Source of the DNA: Haematobia irritans
Lineage: Eukaryota; Arthropoda; Insecta; Diptera; Muscidae
Direction of reading: 5' to 3'
Length of the DNA: 64,000 bases
Assembly (NCBI RefSeq): GCF_050003625.1
Contig: NC_134397.1
Location: 197,181,063-197,245,062, forward strand
The position numbers and the translations under genes are program-made. Shown here in pieces: positions 11,436 through 22,298 of this stretch. The stretch's first letter is position 1. Every line of letters starts with the position of its first letter. Under the pieces are notes generated by a model that was given only the letters and a program-made list of their open reading frames with translations, ran no database searches and was not told the DNA's origin.

Positions 11436-12261
11436 CAGTATAATTCGGTTATAGCGACCGCCAAGGGACCGAAATTATACGTCGTTATAACCGATCGTCG
11501 TTGTATCCAAATAAGTGTACACAATATTTTTAAGTTTTTTTTTTTATCATGTATATTCATATTTATTGAGATTGGAAATGGTTTAGAATTGTGGTTTGTT
11601 TTCTATTTACAAGAATTTCTTTTAGTAATTTACTTTCAATAATTTCAACGGAACTATATAAACTCTCTGATATATCAGAACCCCCAAATCGTAAATACTG
11701 TTTTAATGTGTGCACCGCACTCAAGGTTTCTGTCCTAGTTGGAATTTTGGCTCATCTTCGTCATCTGGTTCATTATCGCTGTGAGTTTCATCATTTTCTT
11801 TTGTGTTCTCCACTATTTCTCTCAATGAAGGCTATTCTGATGTCACGGCGTTGTCATCGACATTTACGAACTCATCCCAGTCTTGGTTTGAACTCGAACT
11901 CATCCCAAACTGCTTTGAATATTTCTTCTTTGTCATTTGCACCTCTGTTTGGGATAGTCGAAAACAAACTCTGTGATTCCCCGCAGTATACGCTTCTTTA
12001 TTTAGTGTTGGCTGACGACAAAAAATGGAATGAATAAAATAAAAATTAGTACACAGAACTTACATCGTCGTTATAACCGAATGTCCATTCCAAAGCAGAC
12101 GTGCAAATTGGTCGTTAAAAGCAGATGGTCGCTAAAACCGGAGTCGTTCTAAGCGAATGCTTGCGCATGTACAAACTATTCAGAACCAAACTTGCTTTGA
12201 AAATCCGTCGTTATAAACGGATGGTCGTTATAACCGAGGTCGCTATAAATGAATTCTACTG
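11436..12261 (-). mobile_element. pogo-like element, CAGTATAATTCGG ends, TA target
   Basis: An 826-bp element with ends CAGTATAATTCGG and its inverse near GAATTCTACTG, flanked by TA (11434-11435 and 12262-12263). Near both ends the motif cgtcgttataaccg occurs repeatedly in direct and inverted form, as transposase-binding subterminal repeats would. CAGTATAATTCG is the classical pogo-type tip. The interior holds a remnant of a transposase tail but no DDE domain, so it is a non-autonomous deletion derivative. Confidence 0.82.
11590..11960 (-). pseudogene. pogo/Tigger-type transposase C-terminal remnant
   Basis: On the minus strand the translation gives an acidic stretch (DWDEFVNVDDNAVTSE, then NDETHSDNEPDDEDEP). 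After one frameshift near 11725 comes TLSAVHTLKQYLRFGG followed by LLKEILVNRKQ. An acidic linker followed by a 'leucine-rich LKQYL' helix is typical of the tail of Tigger/jerky-like transposases. The catalytic and DNA-binding domains are absent. Its position inside an element with pogo ends supports the call; similarity was judged by eye. Confidence 0.55.
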
Positions 12262-12544
12262 TATATTACTTTTTTTATTGATTTTCTATTCTTTTTTGCG
12301 AAATTTCATTGCCCAAAACTTAAATTTTCACTTAAAACAGCCTAATTTCGTACTTTCTAAGACTTGTCAAAAAGGATTGCATCGGAAGTGAAAAAAATCT
12401 ATAGGGGATCCCGGGATGCGCTTTGAAAGAAATGTTTGTGGACTTCTCCAAAAAGGCAGCATCGGCGGTGGAAAAAACTTAATGGAGGATTCCGAGATGG
12501 GCTTTAAAAGAAAAGTTTATGGAACAACTTCCATTTTTTTTCTG

Positions 12545-13470
12545 GATAATTATGGACCGATATGGACCAATTTTTACCATATTATAACATTACGTATCAA
12601 ATTTCAATCGGATGAAATTTGCTCCTTTATGAGGCTCCGTAGGTTTATATGTGGACTATATAATTATGGACCGATATGGACTAATTTTTGCATGAATGTT
12701 AAAGACCATATACTAACACCACATACTAAATTTCAATCAAATCGGATGAAAGTTGCTCCGCGAAGAGGCTACGCAGGCAAAATCTGGGAATCAGTTTATA
12801 TGGGGGCTATATATAAATATGGACCAATGTGAGGGACCATATACTTACACCACGTACCCAATTTCAACCAGATCGGATGAATTTTACTCCTACAAGAAGC
12901 TCCGGATGTAAAATCTAGGGATCTAGGCTATATATAATTATGGACCGATATGAACCAATTTTTGCATGATTGTTAAAGACCATATACTAACACCACGTAC
13001 CAAGTTTCAACCGGATCAGATGACTTTTGCTTCTCTAAAAGGCTCCGGAGGTCACATCTGGGGATAGGTTTATATGGGGGCTATATATAATTATAGACCG
13101 ATGTGGACCAATTCATGCATGGTTGTTAGAGACCATATACTAACACCACGTACCAAATTTCCACCGCATCAGATGAATTTTGCTCCTCGAAGAGGCTCCG
13201 TAGGTCAAATCTGGGGGTCGGTTTATATGGAGGCTATACGTGAAAGTGGTCCAATATGGCCCATTTGCAATACCAGCTGACCTACATCAATAGCAACTAC
13301 TTATGCCAAGTTTTAAGTCTATATAATATTAACAGACGGCCGGACATCCTTAGATCGACTCAGAATTTCACCACGACCCAGAATATATATACTTTAGAGC
13401 AATATTTCGATATGTTACAAACGGAATTACAAAGTTAATATACCCCCATCCTATGGTGGAAGGTACAAAA
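12545..13470 (+). mobile_element. Family A element, 5'-truncated
   Basis: About six degraded units of about 152 bp (tataattatggaccgatatg, ccatatactaacaccac), then the family A 3' part with agatcgactcagaatttcac, atatatatacttt and the end cctatggtggaaggtac. The hairpin end is missing. Confidence 0.7.
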
Positions 13471-13594
13471 AAAAGGAAAATTTCATTGGGGTGTGGAAAA
13501 TATCAAAAAAAAAATAATAATAATAAAACTAATTACAAAAAATACATTTTTTTATAAATATAAGTCAAATTTAGCGTTAGTTCAACTACGGACT

Positions 13595-13830
13595 TTAATC
13601 AATGCATATAAACCGACCCTCAGACTTAGGGCTTCGCCCCTTGGAGGAGCAAATTTCATCCGATCTGGTTGAAGTTTGGCTCTCTAATTATCATGTGAAA
13701 ATTGGTTCAAATCGATATTAAACCTATTGGGATCTAAAGAGGCTTAAATTGACATTTATTATCTAACATAGACTCCATATGGACTATCATACAGTTTAGA
13801 AGACAATGTTAAGAATGTTTAATATACTTT
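13595..13830 (-). repeat. Family A fragment
   Basis: Decayed minus-strand units: 'tataaaccgaccctcagac', 'ggaggagcaaatttcatccg', then 'agactccatatggacta' and 'gttaagaatgttt' from the 5' body. No ends are preserved. Confidence 0.5.
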
Positions 13831-13844
13831 GCCATGGGTAGCTG

Positions 13845-14345
13845 TTGCCACAAGCCAAGAAAAACTATGAAGGGCCAGTGGGGACACGTCAGACAAGTGA
13901 CACGCAGTGGAATAACATACAGACCTGTCAGAACGCTGACCTTATAACTGTGACAGAATATCTCCGCAGTAAACACCTGGATTATCTTTATGTAGTGACC
14001 AAGGTCATCCCCCTTGAGTACATACAATTACATGTTGTTAAAGCAGTTTCTCCTATGCTGTTATCGCAGTTATCATCCAAATCACCATCTTGTGGACAGC
14101 CAACCAGAAATGTAAGGGCTGATCTTCACTAGTTAGAGGTTGGAATCCAGAACGCAAAGGAGAGATTTTATATCAACACTCCTCATGAATCCTGTTCAGA
14201 CCAGGCAGCCATGTACAAAGCACTCATTTTCCCAGGGAGTATATCCCATACTGGTCACCCACGTTATTGTTAATCCTATTCTCGGAGTTCGACCGTCGTC
14301 CACAGCACCGGAGGAAAGAGACTCTCCACGGCAACTGGGATGACA
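13845..14345 (+). pseudogene. Jockey-like non-LTR retrotransposon, ORF2 C-terminal remnant
   Basis: Translation in shifting plus-strand frames gives QTCQNADLITVTEYLRS, then QPTRNVRADLH, then VNPILGVRPSSTAPEERDSP. The same order and wording appear in the minus-strand fragment at 28740-29200 (QTCQNAALRTASGCLRS, PPPRNVRVDLH, VNPVLGVRPQPIAPEEGDLP). This region follows the reverse transcriptase in Jockey-clade ORF2 proteins. Stops and frameshifts show it is dead. Confidence 0.7.
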
Positions 14346-14689
14346 ATAAATCGTATGCGCTTGAGTTCCGGTGGCCAATCGAAGGTATAAACTATCAGCT
14401 GACCTCTTTGTCATGTAAACCCTACCGATTTTTTTGTTGTTTACCGGCTCACTTTGGAATGGAAAAAACCGAATTCGGTAACTGTTCACTTTCGTGCAAT
14501 CGAAGCAACTCCTTGGTTCTTTACAGTCTCCACCTTTTTTGTACATCGGTGAGCTATTGCACTTTTTGTAACTTGAATGGTTTTGATCCAAGCTCATTTC
14601 CAATATGTGTTGCATCCTTTCTCGCGATATATTCATTTCACGATCAAATCTGGCCTTCGCTTTTCAGATCAAATCTGGTGCTGTTAGGT
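14346..14689. other. Unassigned stretch between retroelement debris
   Basis: No recognisable protein or repeat. It could be the degraded 3' part of the Jockey-like element, but the expected LRSGYCSRLNSYL-type ending is not readable. Confidence 0.35.
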
Positions 14690-14985
14690 TAGGTATAGTG
14701 GCAGCCCTTAATTTCAGGCTCAGGTTGTGAACTTGTCTCTTATAACTTAGTACTGCCCGATTCTGTTTTTAGCTCAATGACAAGGAAACTCCTTTTTATA
14801 GCCGAGTCCGAACAACATTTCCAATTGCAGTAGAGCCACTTGGAGAAACTTCGAAACACTCCGCATTACTGCGGGGGATAATCCACCACTGAAAAACTTT
14901 TGTGGATTTCAGTCGAAACTGGGATTAAACCCATGACCCTTTGCATCACAAGGCGAGCATATAAACTATTTCTCTACGGTTGGAA
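14690..14985 (-). mobile_element. tRNA-derived SINE, copy 1
   Basis: On the minus strand the order is a decayed tRNA-like head, then a body reading 'aaaagtttttcagtggtgga' and 'gtttctccaagtggctct', then a tail ending 'gggctgccactatacctaac'. The same head, body and tail recur at 38945-39165, 39166-39360 and 55478-55770. The head here is the most decayed; in better copies it contains GCAATGGTTAGCATG and GGGTTCAATCCC (A-box and B-box-like). Confidence 0.65.
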
Positions 14986-16127
14986 TGGTTGCCATTTGGA
15001 GGAATGAATATATTAACTGACATAGCAACCTGCATATCAGCCACCTTGTATATACGACATCATTCAATAACGTAATTCCAAGTAATAAATATTTAATGTT
15101 TCGAGGCTTTCGAAAGCTCCAATTTATTCAAATTTACAATCTTGTGAAAATGCCTGTAGGGATACCTTTCCTTCCCTATCTATATGGTACCTAAACGGAA
15201 TGAATAATGATCCATCATTGTTGTATCTGTTCTTGTGTCTATTTTGGTTTTTTCCTTCTCCTTGCTCAAAATGATGCAATTCGATGCAGCCCAGCAACAT
15301 TCTTTTGTGTGGGCCAGTTTTGTATTCAAGTCGATCTCAATGCAATTGATGGAGCCCATCCCGTTTTCCATGGTGTTTTTGTTTCTCTCAATATTCGGAT
15401 ATCTTGTTTCTCCTGTGGCAGACAACAAGAGATTTGCCCTCCCTCCGTTTGCTAACCAATAAAGCTGGTATTTGTTTTTGGTTTATGTTCAACCATTTGG
15501 CTGACCACCACACTTTATATTGGCCACAAATCGTATTTACTTTTGCAATTGCACACTGTGCACCATTGATTCCATGTGCCCGTATACTCCGCGTGGCCAC
15601 CTCCCAGTGGAGTTGTGTTATAATGGACCATTGGGGTATAATGGTGTGGCAGTGGCCGGCAGTTCTTTTTCACTTTTTTAATCTCTTGACTGGAAATCTG
15701 TTGAAGTGGTTTTTTGGGTTGTTGCCATTGTAGTTTTGCTTTTGTTTTTATTAGACTACTACCATGCGGAGCTATTATTGCCCCATATTTGGTTTCTTGA
15801 TTTAGTTACGGAATTTGTTAGAGTTTTGCTCCGTTTTTTATGCTTCTACATTTTGTTTTTGTTTTATTGTTTTGTTTTTTTTTTTTTTCAACTTGCAACA
15901 TATTTGGGTGAATAGTGTGAACGGCTCGATGAGTGAATGAGTCGAAGGCCTGAAGCATTATTGGCAGTATTTGATCTGCCTGCTCTGATGGAACAGCAAA
16001 AATATCCCAGTGGTTATGAGAAGGTGCCAGCCGATGTAATGCTGGACCTTTATGAGAATAGTAATGGGACGATTTTTTGGAGTTTTTCTATATTTACGAA
16101 GACCGATTCTGAGAGCCACAGTGGTGA
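14986..16127. other. Low-repeat region with one exon-like stretch
   Basis: No sequence here recurs elsewhere in the window. Open frames at 15180-15462 and 15404-15733 overlap on both strands without a recognisable domain. The stretch 15961-16075 reads more like coding sequence: LLAVFDLPALMEQQKY, then GYEKVPADVMLDLYENSNG, preceded by ttattggcag (a possible acceptor). I cannot name the protein, and the frame then runs into a pogo-like element. Treat it as a weak candidate exon. Confidence 0.25.
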
Positions 16128-16468
16128 TACAGTAGTTTTCGCGTATACTCTCACGTAACGGAGAGTTTCACATATAGTTCAAAAATCCTTCTTCTACTAT
16201 CATTATGACATAAATTTCACACATATAGTTTGCTGAATAATCGATTTCACTTATAGGCCGATTTTGCATAATCGATATAGACCATTTAAGATATAGTCCA
16301 CAATAAAATAAAATGTTGGCAACATCAGGCAAAGAGCGTCAGATAAGGGTTTTAACCAGATATATATTATAATTGAATTAAGTTAGCATTCTTGAAATGT
16401 ATCTCATTGATTTAAATACCAAATATTTTAATAAAAAAGAAGTCGTCTTTTTCTTAATTTTCCTTTTA

Positions 16469-17402
16469 AAGGGTGATTTGTTAAGAGCTTGATAACTTTT
16501 TTTTAAAAAAAAAACGCATAAAATTTGCAAAATCTCATCGGTTCTTTATTTGAAACGTTAGATTGGTCCATGACATTTACTTTTTGAAGATAATTTCATT
16601 TAAATGTTGACCGCGGCTGCGTCTTAGGTGGTCCATTCGGAAATTCCAATTTTGGGCAACTTTTTCGAGCATTTCGGCCGGAATAGCCCGAATTTCTTCG
16701 GAAATGTTGTCTTCCAAAGCTGGAATAGTTGCTGGCTTATTTCTGTAGACTTTAGACTTGACGTAGCCCCACAAAAAATAGTCTAAAGGCGTCAAATCGC
16801 ATGATCTTGGTGGCCAACTTACCGGTCCATTTCTTGAGATGAATTGTTCTCCGAAGTTTTCCCTCAAAATGGCCATAGAATCGCGAGCTGTGTGGCATGT
16901 AGCGCCATCTTGTTGAAACCACATGTCAACCAAGTTCAGTTCTTCCATTTTTGGCAACAAAAAGTTTGTTAGCATCGAACGATAGCGATCGCCATTCGCC
17001 GTAACGTTGCGTCCAACAGCATCTTTGAAAAAATACGGTCCAATGATTCCACCAGCGTACAAACCACACCAAACAGTGCATTTTTCGGGATGCATGGGCA
17101 GTTCTTGAACGGCTTCTGGTTGCTCTTCACTCCAAATGCGGCAATTTTGCTTATTTACGTAGCCATTCAACCAGAAATGAGCCTCATCGCTGAACAAAAT
17201 TTGTCGATAAAAAAGCGGATTTTCTGCCACTGATTTTGGTAATAAAATTCAATGATTTGCAAGCGTTGCTCGTTAGTAACTCTATTCATGATGAAATGTC
17301 AAAGCATACTGAGCATCTTTCTCTTTGACACCATGTCTGAAATCCCACGTGATCTGTCAAATACTAATGCATGAAAATCCTAACCTCAAAAGAATCACCC
17401 TT
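16469..17402 (-). mobile_element. Tc1/mariner DD41D (rosa-like) element, copy 1
   Basis: A 934-bp element flanked by TA, with tips AAGGGTGATTTGTTAAGAG and, inverted, AAGGGTGATTCTTTTGAGG. It encodes a transposase lacking its DNA-binding half. Only the outermost ten or so bases of the tips match well. It is nested in the pogo-like MITE. The spacing of 41 residues between the last two Asp residues matches the DD41D group, which includes rosa of Ceratitis. Confidence 0.85.
16577..17289 (-). pseudogene. DD41D transposase, internally deleted
   Basis: The start at 17289 reads MNRVTNEQRLQIIEFYYQNQ. The frame then breaks at a deletion junction near 17235 and continues in another frame as VAENPLFYRQILFSDEAHFW. 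Catalytic residues are present: SDEAHFW, FQQDGATCHTA and LTPLDYFLWG, with 41 residues between the last two Asp. About 100-150 residues of helix-turn-helix DNA-binding region that relatives carry are gone. A product from a downstream start would lack specific DNA binding. Confidence 0.85.
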
Positions 17403-17564
17403 TATAATAATATTGCTGGGTATGTACCGGTTATATACCAAAGTGGCATATAACAGAATTTGCTTAACTGTCGAATTTCACATATTGTCCAAAAAAGTTG
17501 TGCAACTATGGCTATGGACTATAAGCGAAAACTACTGTATATTTATGGTAAACCAGTGTTGCTA

Positions 17565-17760
17565 GTGGTGAAATTCTGAGTCGATCTAGCGATGTCCGTC
17601 TGTCTGTTGAAATAACGCTATCTTCCGAACCAAAATAGCTATCCGCTTGAAACTTGGCGCAACTAGTTTTTATCGATGCAAGTGGGACGATATGGCAAAT
17701 TGACCCTATTGGACCACTTTTAGGTATAGATTAGATTAGGTGGCAGTCCAATGTATCAGG
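17565..17760 (-). repeat. Family A 3'-end fragment plus SINE tail scrap
   Basis: 17565-17715 carries 'gtgaaattctgagtcgatc', 'gatgtccgtctgtctg' and 'cgcttgaaacttggcgcaa' of family A in minus orientation. 17720-17760 ('gattaggtggcagtcc') resembles the SINE tail. Confidence 0.5.
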
Positions 17761-17784
17761 CTTAGGTATATCTACCATAAACAA

Positions 17785-19181
17785 TTATATACGGCCATAA
17801 GTTCGGCCAAGCCGAATCTTATGTACCCTCCACCATGGATTGCGTAGAAACTTTTACGAAAGACTGTCATCCACAATCGAATTACTTGGGTTGTGGTATC
17901 TTAAAACTTCTTAAAATCTTTTTCTAAATTGTGAGTTAGTCCATACGTGGTATATATTAGACTAAAAGGTATTATAGGCACGTCTACAAATAATTACGAA
18001 TCGATATGGACTTTTGAACGGTACGTAGAGAACCAGCATTGAAATAAGGGGGTCGCTTATATGGGGGCTATATACAATTATAAACTTGATATGGACCAAT
18101 TTTTGTGTGATTGGGGATCGATTTATCTCAGGGCTATATATAACTATAGACCGATATGGACCTAGTTAGGCATGGTTGTTAACGGCCATATACTAGCACA
18201 ATGTACCAAATTTCAACTTACTCGGATGAAATTTGCTCCTCCAAGAGGCTCCAAAACCAAGTCTCGGGATCGGTTTATATGGGGGCTATATATAATTATG
18301 GACTGATATGAACCAATTCCTGCATGGTTGTTGGATACCATATGCTAACATCACGTACCAAATTTAACCGAATCGGATGAATTTTGCTCTTCCAAGGGGC
18401 TCCGGAGGTCAAATATGGGGATCGGTTTATATGGGGGCTATATATAATTATGGACCGATTTCGACCAATTTTTGCATGTGTGTTTGAGGCCATATACTAA
18501 CACCATGTACCAAATTTCAACCGGATCGGATGAAATTTGCTTCTCGTAGAGGCTCCGCAAGCCCAATCGGCGGATCGGTTTATATGGGGGCTATATATAA
18601 TTATTGACCGATGTGGACCAATTTTTGCATAGTTGTTAGAGATCATATACTTACACCATGTACCAAATTTCAGCCGGATCGGATGAAATTTGCTTCTCTT
18701 AGAGGCTCCGCAAGCCAAATCGGGGGATCGGTTTATATGGGGGCTATATATAATTATGGACCGATGTGGATTTTTTTTGCGTGGTTATTAGAGATCATAT
18801 GCTGACACTATGTACCAAATTTCAACCGGATCGGATGAAATTTGCTTCTCTTAGAGGATCCGCAAGCCAAAGTTTGGGGTCCGTTTATTTGGGGCTATAC
18901 GTAAAAGTGGACCGATATGGCCCATTTGCAATACCATCCGACCTACATCAATAACAACTACTTGTGCCAAGTTTCAAGTCGATAGCTTGTTTCGTTCGGA
19001 TGTTACCGTGATTTCAACAGACGGGCGGACGGACGGACGGACATGCTCAGATAGACTCAGAATTTCGCCACGACCCAGAATATATAACATATATACTTTA
19101 TGGGGTCTCATAGCAATATTTCGATGTGTTATAAACAGAATGACAAAGTTAATATACCCCCATCCTAGGGTGGAGGGTATA
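17785..19181 (+). mobile_element. Family A composite element, full length
   Basis: Complete layout: tatatacggccataagttcg with the TTCGGCC hairpin, ACCCTCCACCATGGATTGCG, 5' body, six or seven units of about 152 bp, a (CGGA)n microsatellite near 19023-19040, the TA-rich tract, and the end CATCCTAGGGTGGAGGGTATA. Adjacent units keep one reading frame open (MGAIYNYGPMWTNF-type words), because many units are 153 bp; this is not evidence of coding. Confidence 0.8.
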
Positions 19182-19203
19182 AAAAAGACAATATTTGGTG
19201 TTC

Positions 19204-19277
19204 GGTCGAAAAAGGGATCGAACCCAAGACCCTTTGTATGCGAGGCGGGCATGTTAATCATTGATCCACGGTGGCCA
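19204..19277 (-). repeat. tRNA-like unit (head type 1)
   Basis: On the minus strand: GCCACCGTGGATCAATG, ATTAACATGCCCGCC, then the B-box-like GGGTTCGATCCC. The anticodon arm does not fold convincingly, so it is a tRNA-derived sequence rather than a working tRNA gene. Confidence 0.5.
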
Positions 19278-19394
19278 ACTAAATGAATGTTTCTGGCGCT
19301 CGTGGGCGCCGAAAACTATGCTTTATAAATATAACTGTTTGACTGTTTGTGTTACTTGTGCGTTTATATGTTAGCTAGGGCGATAATTGTCTCT

Positions 19395-19475
19395 TGAAGA
19401 CAATAACAGCTACGTTTTATTATGTGAATAGTATGTTGGCTTACAAACTGTATGCTCCGCGGTTCGATTTTCCGT
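19395..19475 (+). repeat. tRNA-like unit (head type 2)
   Basis: Contains 'gttggcttacaaactgtatg' and the B-box-like cggttcgattttccg. The A box is decayed compared with the 27196-27275 copy. Pseudo-tRNA. Confidence 0.45.
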
Positions 19476-19754
19476 CCACACAAAAGGTAAAATTAAAAAA
19501 AATATATATAAAATCGAATAATTTCTTCTACATTGTTTGCATTACAGGAAAAGGTGCTAAAAAAATAAAAAACCTGGGGGAAGTGAGAAAGATGTAAGGG
19601 AAGATGCAATAAGTCAGATTTTTTTATTAGTCGGTATGAAACAGTTTTTATAAAGTATATAATTTTCTCCCAAAAAACTTCCTTATAGCGAAAAGCAAAT
19701 GGCAAACGATATTTGTTTGTCTAAAATTTCGTTTGGGAGAAAAGAATTATTTTT

Positions 19755-20505
19755 TGTATAAATTTTACATAAATCGGGGAAAACATTAGCGTCTATGATA
19801 ATATGAGTTTAAGTCGGACGAAAGATATATATGTGAGCTATTTGTAAATCTGAACCGATTTCAACCTAATGTAGTATATATAGCTGGAATGTCTCTGTGC
19901 AAAATTTCACGTAAATTAGTATAAAACTTTCTCCTCCGTGGTCATATGAGTATAAATCGGGCAAAAGATATATATGTGGGAGCTATATCTAAATCTGAAC
20001 CGATTTCAACTAAATTTTTCACAATGTAGTCCTTGTGCAAAATTTGAAGCAAATCAGGTTAAAACAATGGCTTCTGGAACCATATAAGTGAATATCGGGA
20101 AAAATATATATAGGAGCGATATCTACATCTGAACCGATTTATCTAATATTTTGCGAGTTTTCCGAGACTCGCCAAATATTCGGATGTACGGAATATGAAG
20201 AAGATCAGTTTATAAACATGTCAATTATGACCAAATCGGTGATAAATATGTATGATTGCCTTTCAGCCTAAATAAGACTCTAAGACGCCAAATTTTAGGA
20301 CAATCTGACCGAAACTGCAAGCTGTACTTTGCACACAAAATTATGTGACAGACAAACAGACGGACATAACTAAATCGATTCAGAATTTAATTCTGAGACG
20401 TTCGATATACTAAACGATGTGTCTCTGGTCTCGTCCTTCTTGGCATTACATACAAATTTAAAAGCCTGTACCACAGTAGTCGTGAAGGGTATAAATATGA
20501 GGCAC
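19755..20505 (+). mobile_element. Family C element (about 150-bp units)
   Basis: Units repeat 'gatatatatgtgggagctat', 'ctaaatctgaaccgatttca' and 'caaaatttgaagcaaat'. The 3' part holds 'gacagacaaacagacgga', 'taaatcgattcagaattt' and ends gaagggtataaatatg. The architecture is parallel to families A and B but the sequence is distinct; a second copy is at 40845-41640. Confidence 0.65.
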
Positions 20506-21454
20506 ATCGGCTCAGATTTCTGTGTTTGACGTCTCATCCGGAGATTTTTCTTCTACCAGCGTTAAAAATCCCTTGCACCGATTTTATAGAGTTACTTCCT
20601 TTATCGGTCTATGCCTCTAACTTCTCCATAATAAGTAAAGCATTTTGGAGTTTCCTACATATCTTTCTCGCGCGATTAGCATCTGTTTATACAGTTAGCT
20701 TAGGAAAATCCAAAAATTGCTAAATAACCCTCTATCGAACCGTATGTATCTGACTTCTCTTTAGGGCCAACTCTTGGCCATTGCCTAATTTGCTTTTCAT
20801 GCTGGGATATCTATGCTATATTCAACAACGACGTTATGGTTTAGCATGGTCCACGCTTCGCATTGCTGTTGGCAGCATTCTGTTGCTGCCATAGATGTAT
20901 TGTTGTGATGTTGCTGCTGCAGTATTATTACTATCGTTTTGCTGTTGTATACACCAGTACACAATGTCCAGTCATGCAACATAATGCCGTATTTGACTCC
21001 ATAATACCCGACTGCCTGACGACTATGTGGTGGGTCTCCTCGTTTACAAGATCTTTAATTGTTTGTATTCTCGCGCTTGCTACTATGTTCTTGGTATTTT
21101 TGTTGTAGTTGCTGGTGTGCCCCGATTACCGGATTGATCTCAATTTTGATATTAAGAAATAATCATCGAACTATGCAAGCAAAATCTATAAATTCTTCAA
21201 ACAAATTGAAATGTTTTTTTATTTTTGATTACTGAACAAAAAGACAACAACAAGTTTCAGTTTGTTTGTTTTTTTTTTGCCGGCTGATGGAAAATAATTG
21301 CGATCTTTTATGCTATGCGATTAAATAATTTGTTCATGGATTTAATCAAAAGTTGTGTTAAATTTGCATCAGGAGCATTTGCAACACAACACAAGTGCCC
21401 ATTTCCGATTTTAAGTCCAGAAAGTGGCAAATATGTATCTCTCTCTTATTTAAT
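20506..21454. other. Region without a recognised gene
   Basis: Low-copy looking sequence with a CAG/CTG-rich patch near 20860-20945 ('gttgctgccatagatg', 'gttgctgctgcag'). Open frames of 60-81 codons lie on both strands without a recognisable domain. Confidence 0.35.
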
Positions 21455-21456
21455 TA

Positions 21457-21996
21457 CACAGAAAAAAATATTGTCGTGAAACCTAAGATTTATTGTCCTT
21501 AATATACGAAGTCGAATTTTGCTTACCAGGGAACAAGCATTTTCCTTCTTAAAAATTGTTATCTTTACATAAAAGAAAATTTTGTTTGACTAAGGTCAAT
21601 TTGCCTTTAATAATCCGGAAACATTCTTCAAAACGAATGAAATCGTCTATAAATTTGTTGTCTTTTGGTATCTTCACTACAAAGTTAAAATGCGTTCTAA
21701 AATAAGAAGTGTTTTTCGACACTGTAGTTGATATTTGAAGTCAAGTCTGAAGTTTGAAATTTAAATTATTATGTTTCTAAAGGACCTTGATAGAGCATGC
21801 AGAAAAAATTAAGAAAAAACGAAAAAAATAAAAATTGTTTCCTAGCATCAAGTACGAAAAACTTGAATTTAAAAGAGAATTATGTCTTAAAGATATCCTT
21901 ACTTCAATTCTCCGCTTCTTTGGCTCGGAATCAATATCAAAATCATTAGTGCAAAGAAAACATCTTTGGAACTGGGAAGGTTGTTTTGTTCACTAT
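21457..21996. mobile_element. MITE M, copy 2
   Basis: Begins TA-CACAGAAAAAAATATTGTCG and follows the 9947-10603 copy block by block (caatttgcctttaataat, ttgttgtctttt, tctttggctcggaatcaat). The right end is lost where it meets a family B scrap (about 22000-22080). Confidence 0.7.
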
Positions 21997-22084
21997 AAAG
22001 GGAGATCGGTGGCTATATCCAACCATGGACCGATATATACAAAATTTGGCACAGGTCTATAGGAATTTAAAATACCTTGAAACT

Positions 22085-22294
22085 ATTCTCCCTACATGGT
22101 CTCAATCCGGAGGAATGTGCTACCTTATTGCTTCCGGTCGTGCTTAGTCCTGGAGAAGTCCCGTTTCCATTGAATGGCGATTTGAGATCGTTGCATAAAA
22201 AAAAATTAGTAAGATAGCTTTTTAAATAGTAGAATAGAGAGGAAGATTTAGAAAAAAAATCGTCGAAACTGGTGAAAATTTGCGGATTAAGGTG
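22085..22294. other. Short unassigned stretch
   Basis: No recognisable feature before the piggyBac-like element. Confidence 0.3.
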
Positions 22295-22298
22295 TTAA

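Larger units (their letters stand above)
10900..12545 (+). repeat. Dispersed repeat D, copy 2 (split twice)
   Basis: Shares the ordered blocks of copy 1, including 'gttggcaccataacagaac', 'caaatgtttgtgatatg', 'aaagaacg', 'ttttctattctttt' and 'tcggaagtg'. It is interrupted at TA by a short MITE M2 fragment (from 11039) and at TA by a pogo-like element (11436-12261). Confidence 0.6.
16130..17537. mobile_element. pogo-like MITE, CAGTAGTTTTCGC ends, TA target
   Basis: Ends CAGTAGTTTTCGC and GCGAAAACTACTG are perfect inverted repeats, flanked by TA (16128-16129, 17538-17539). Without the nested DD41D element (16469-17402) it is about 470 bp. The interior has repeated 'cacatatagttc' and 'gaatttcacatat' type motifs but no protein. 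The CAGTA tip and TA target fit the pogo group. Confidence 0.8.
19196..19740. mobile_element. Element E fragment with two opposed tRNA-like units
   Basis: Matches the middle and right part of the intact E element (25779-27582), including the 'gcgctcgtgggcgc' spacer and 'aataatttcttctacattg'. It lacks both ends. It retains tRNA-like units at 19204-19277 (minus) and 19395-19475 (plus). Confidence 0.65.

Noticed and set aside
11591..12037. 148-codon plus-strand frame
   Set aside because: It is antisense to the pogo-type transposase remnant on the minus strand, which explains the open frame better.
14196..14636. 146-codon minus-strand frame with several Cys residues
   Set aside because: It overlaps, on the opposite strand, the Jockey-like remnant up to 14345, and has no domain pattern I can name.
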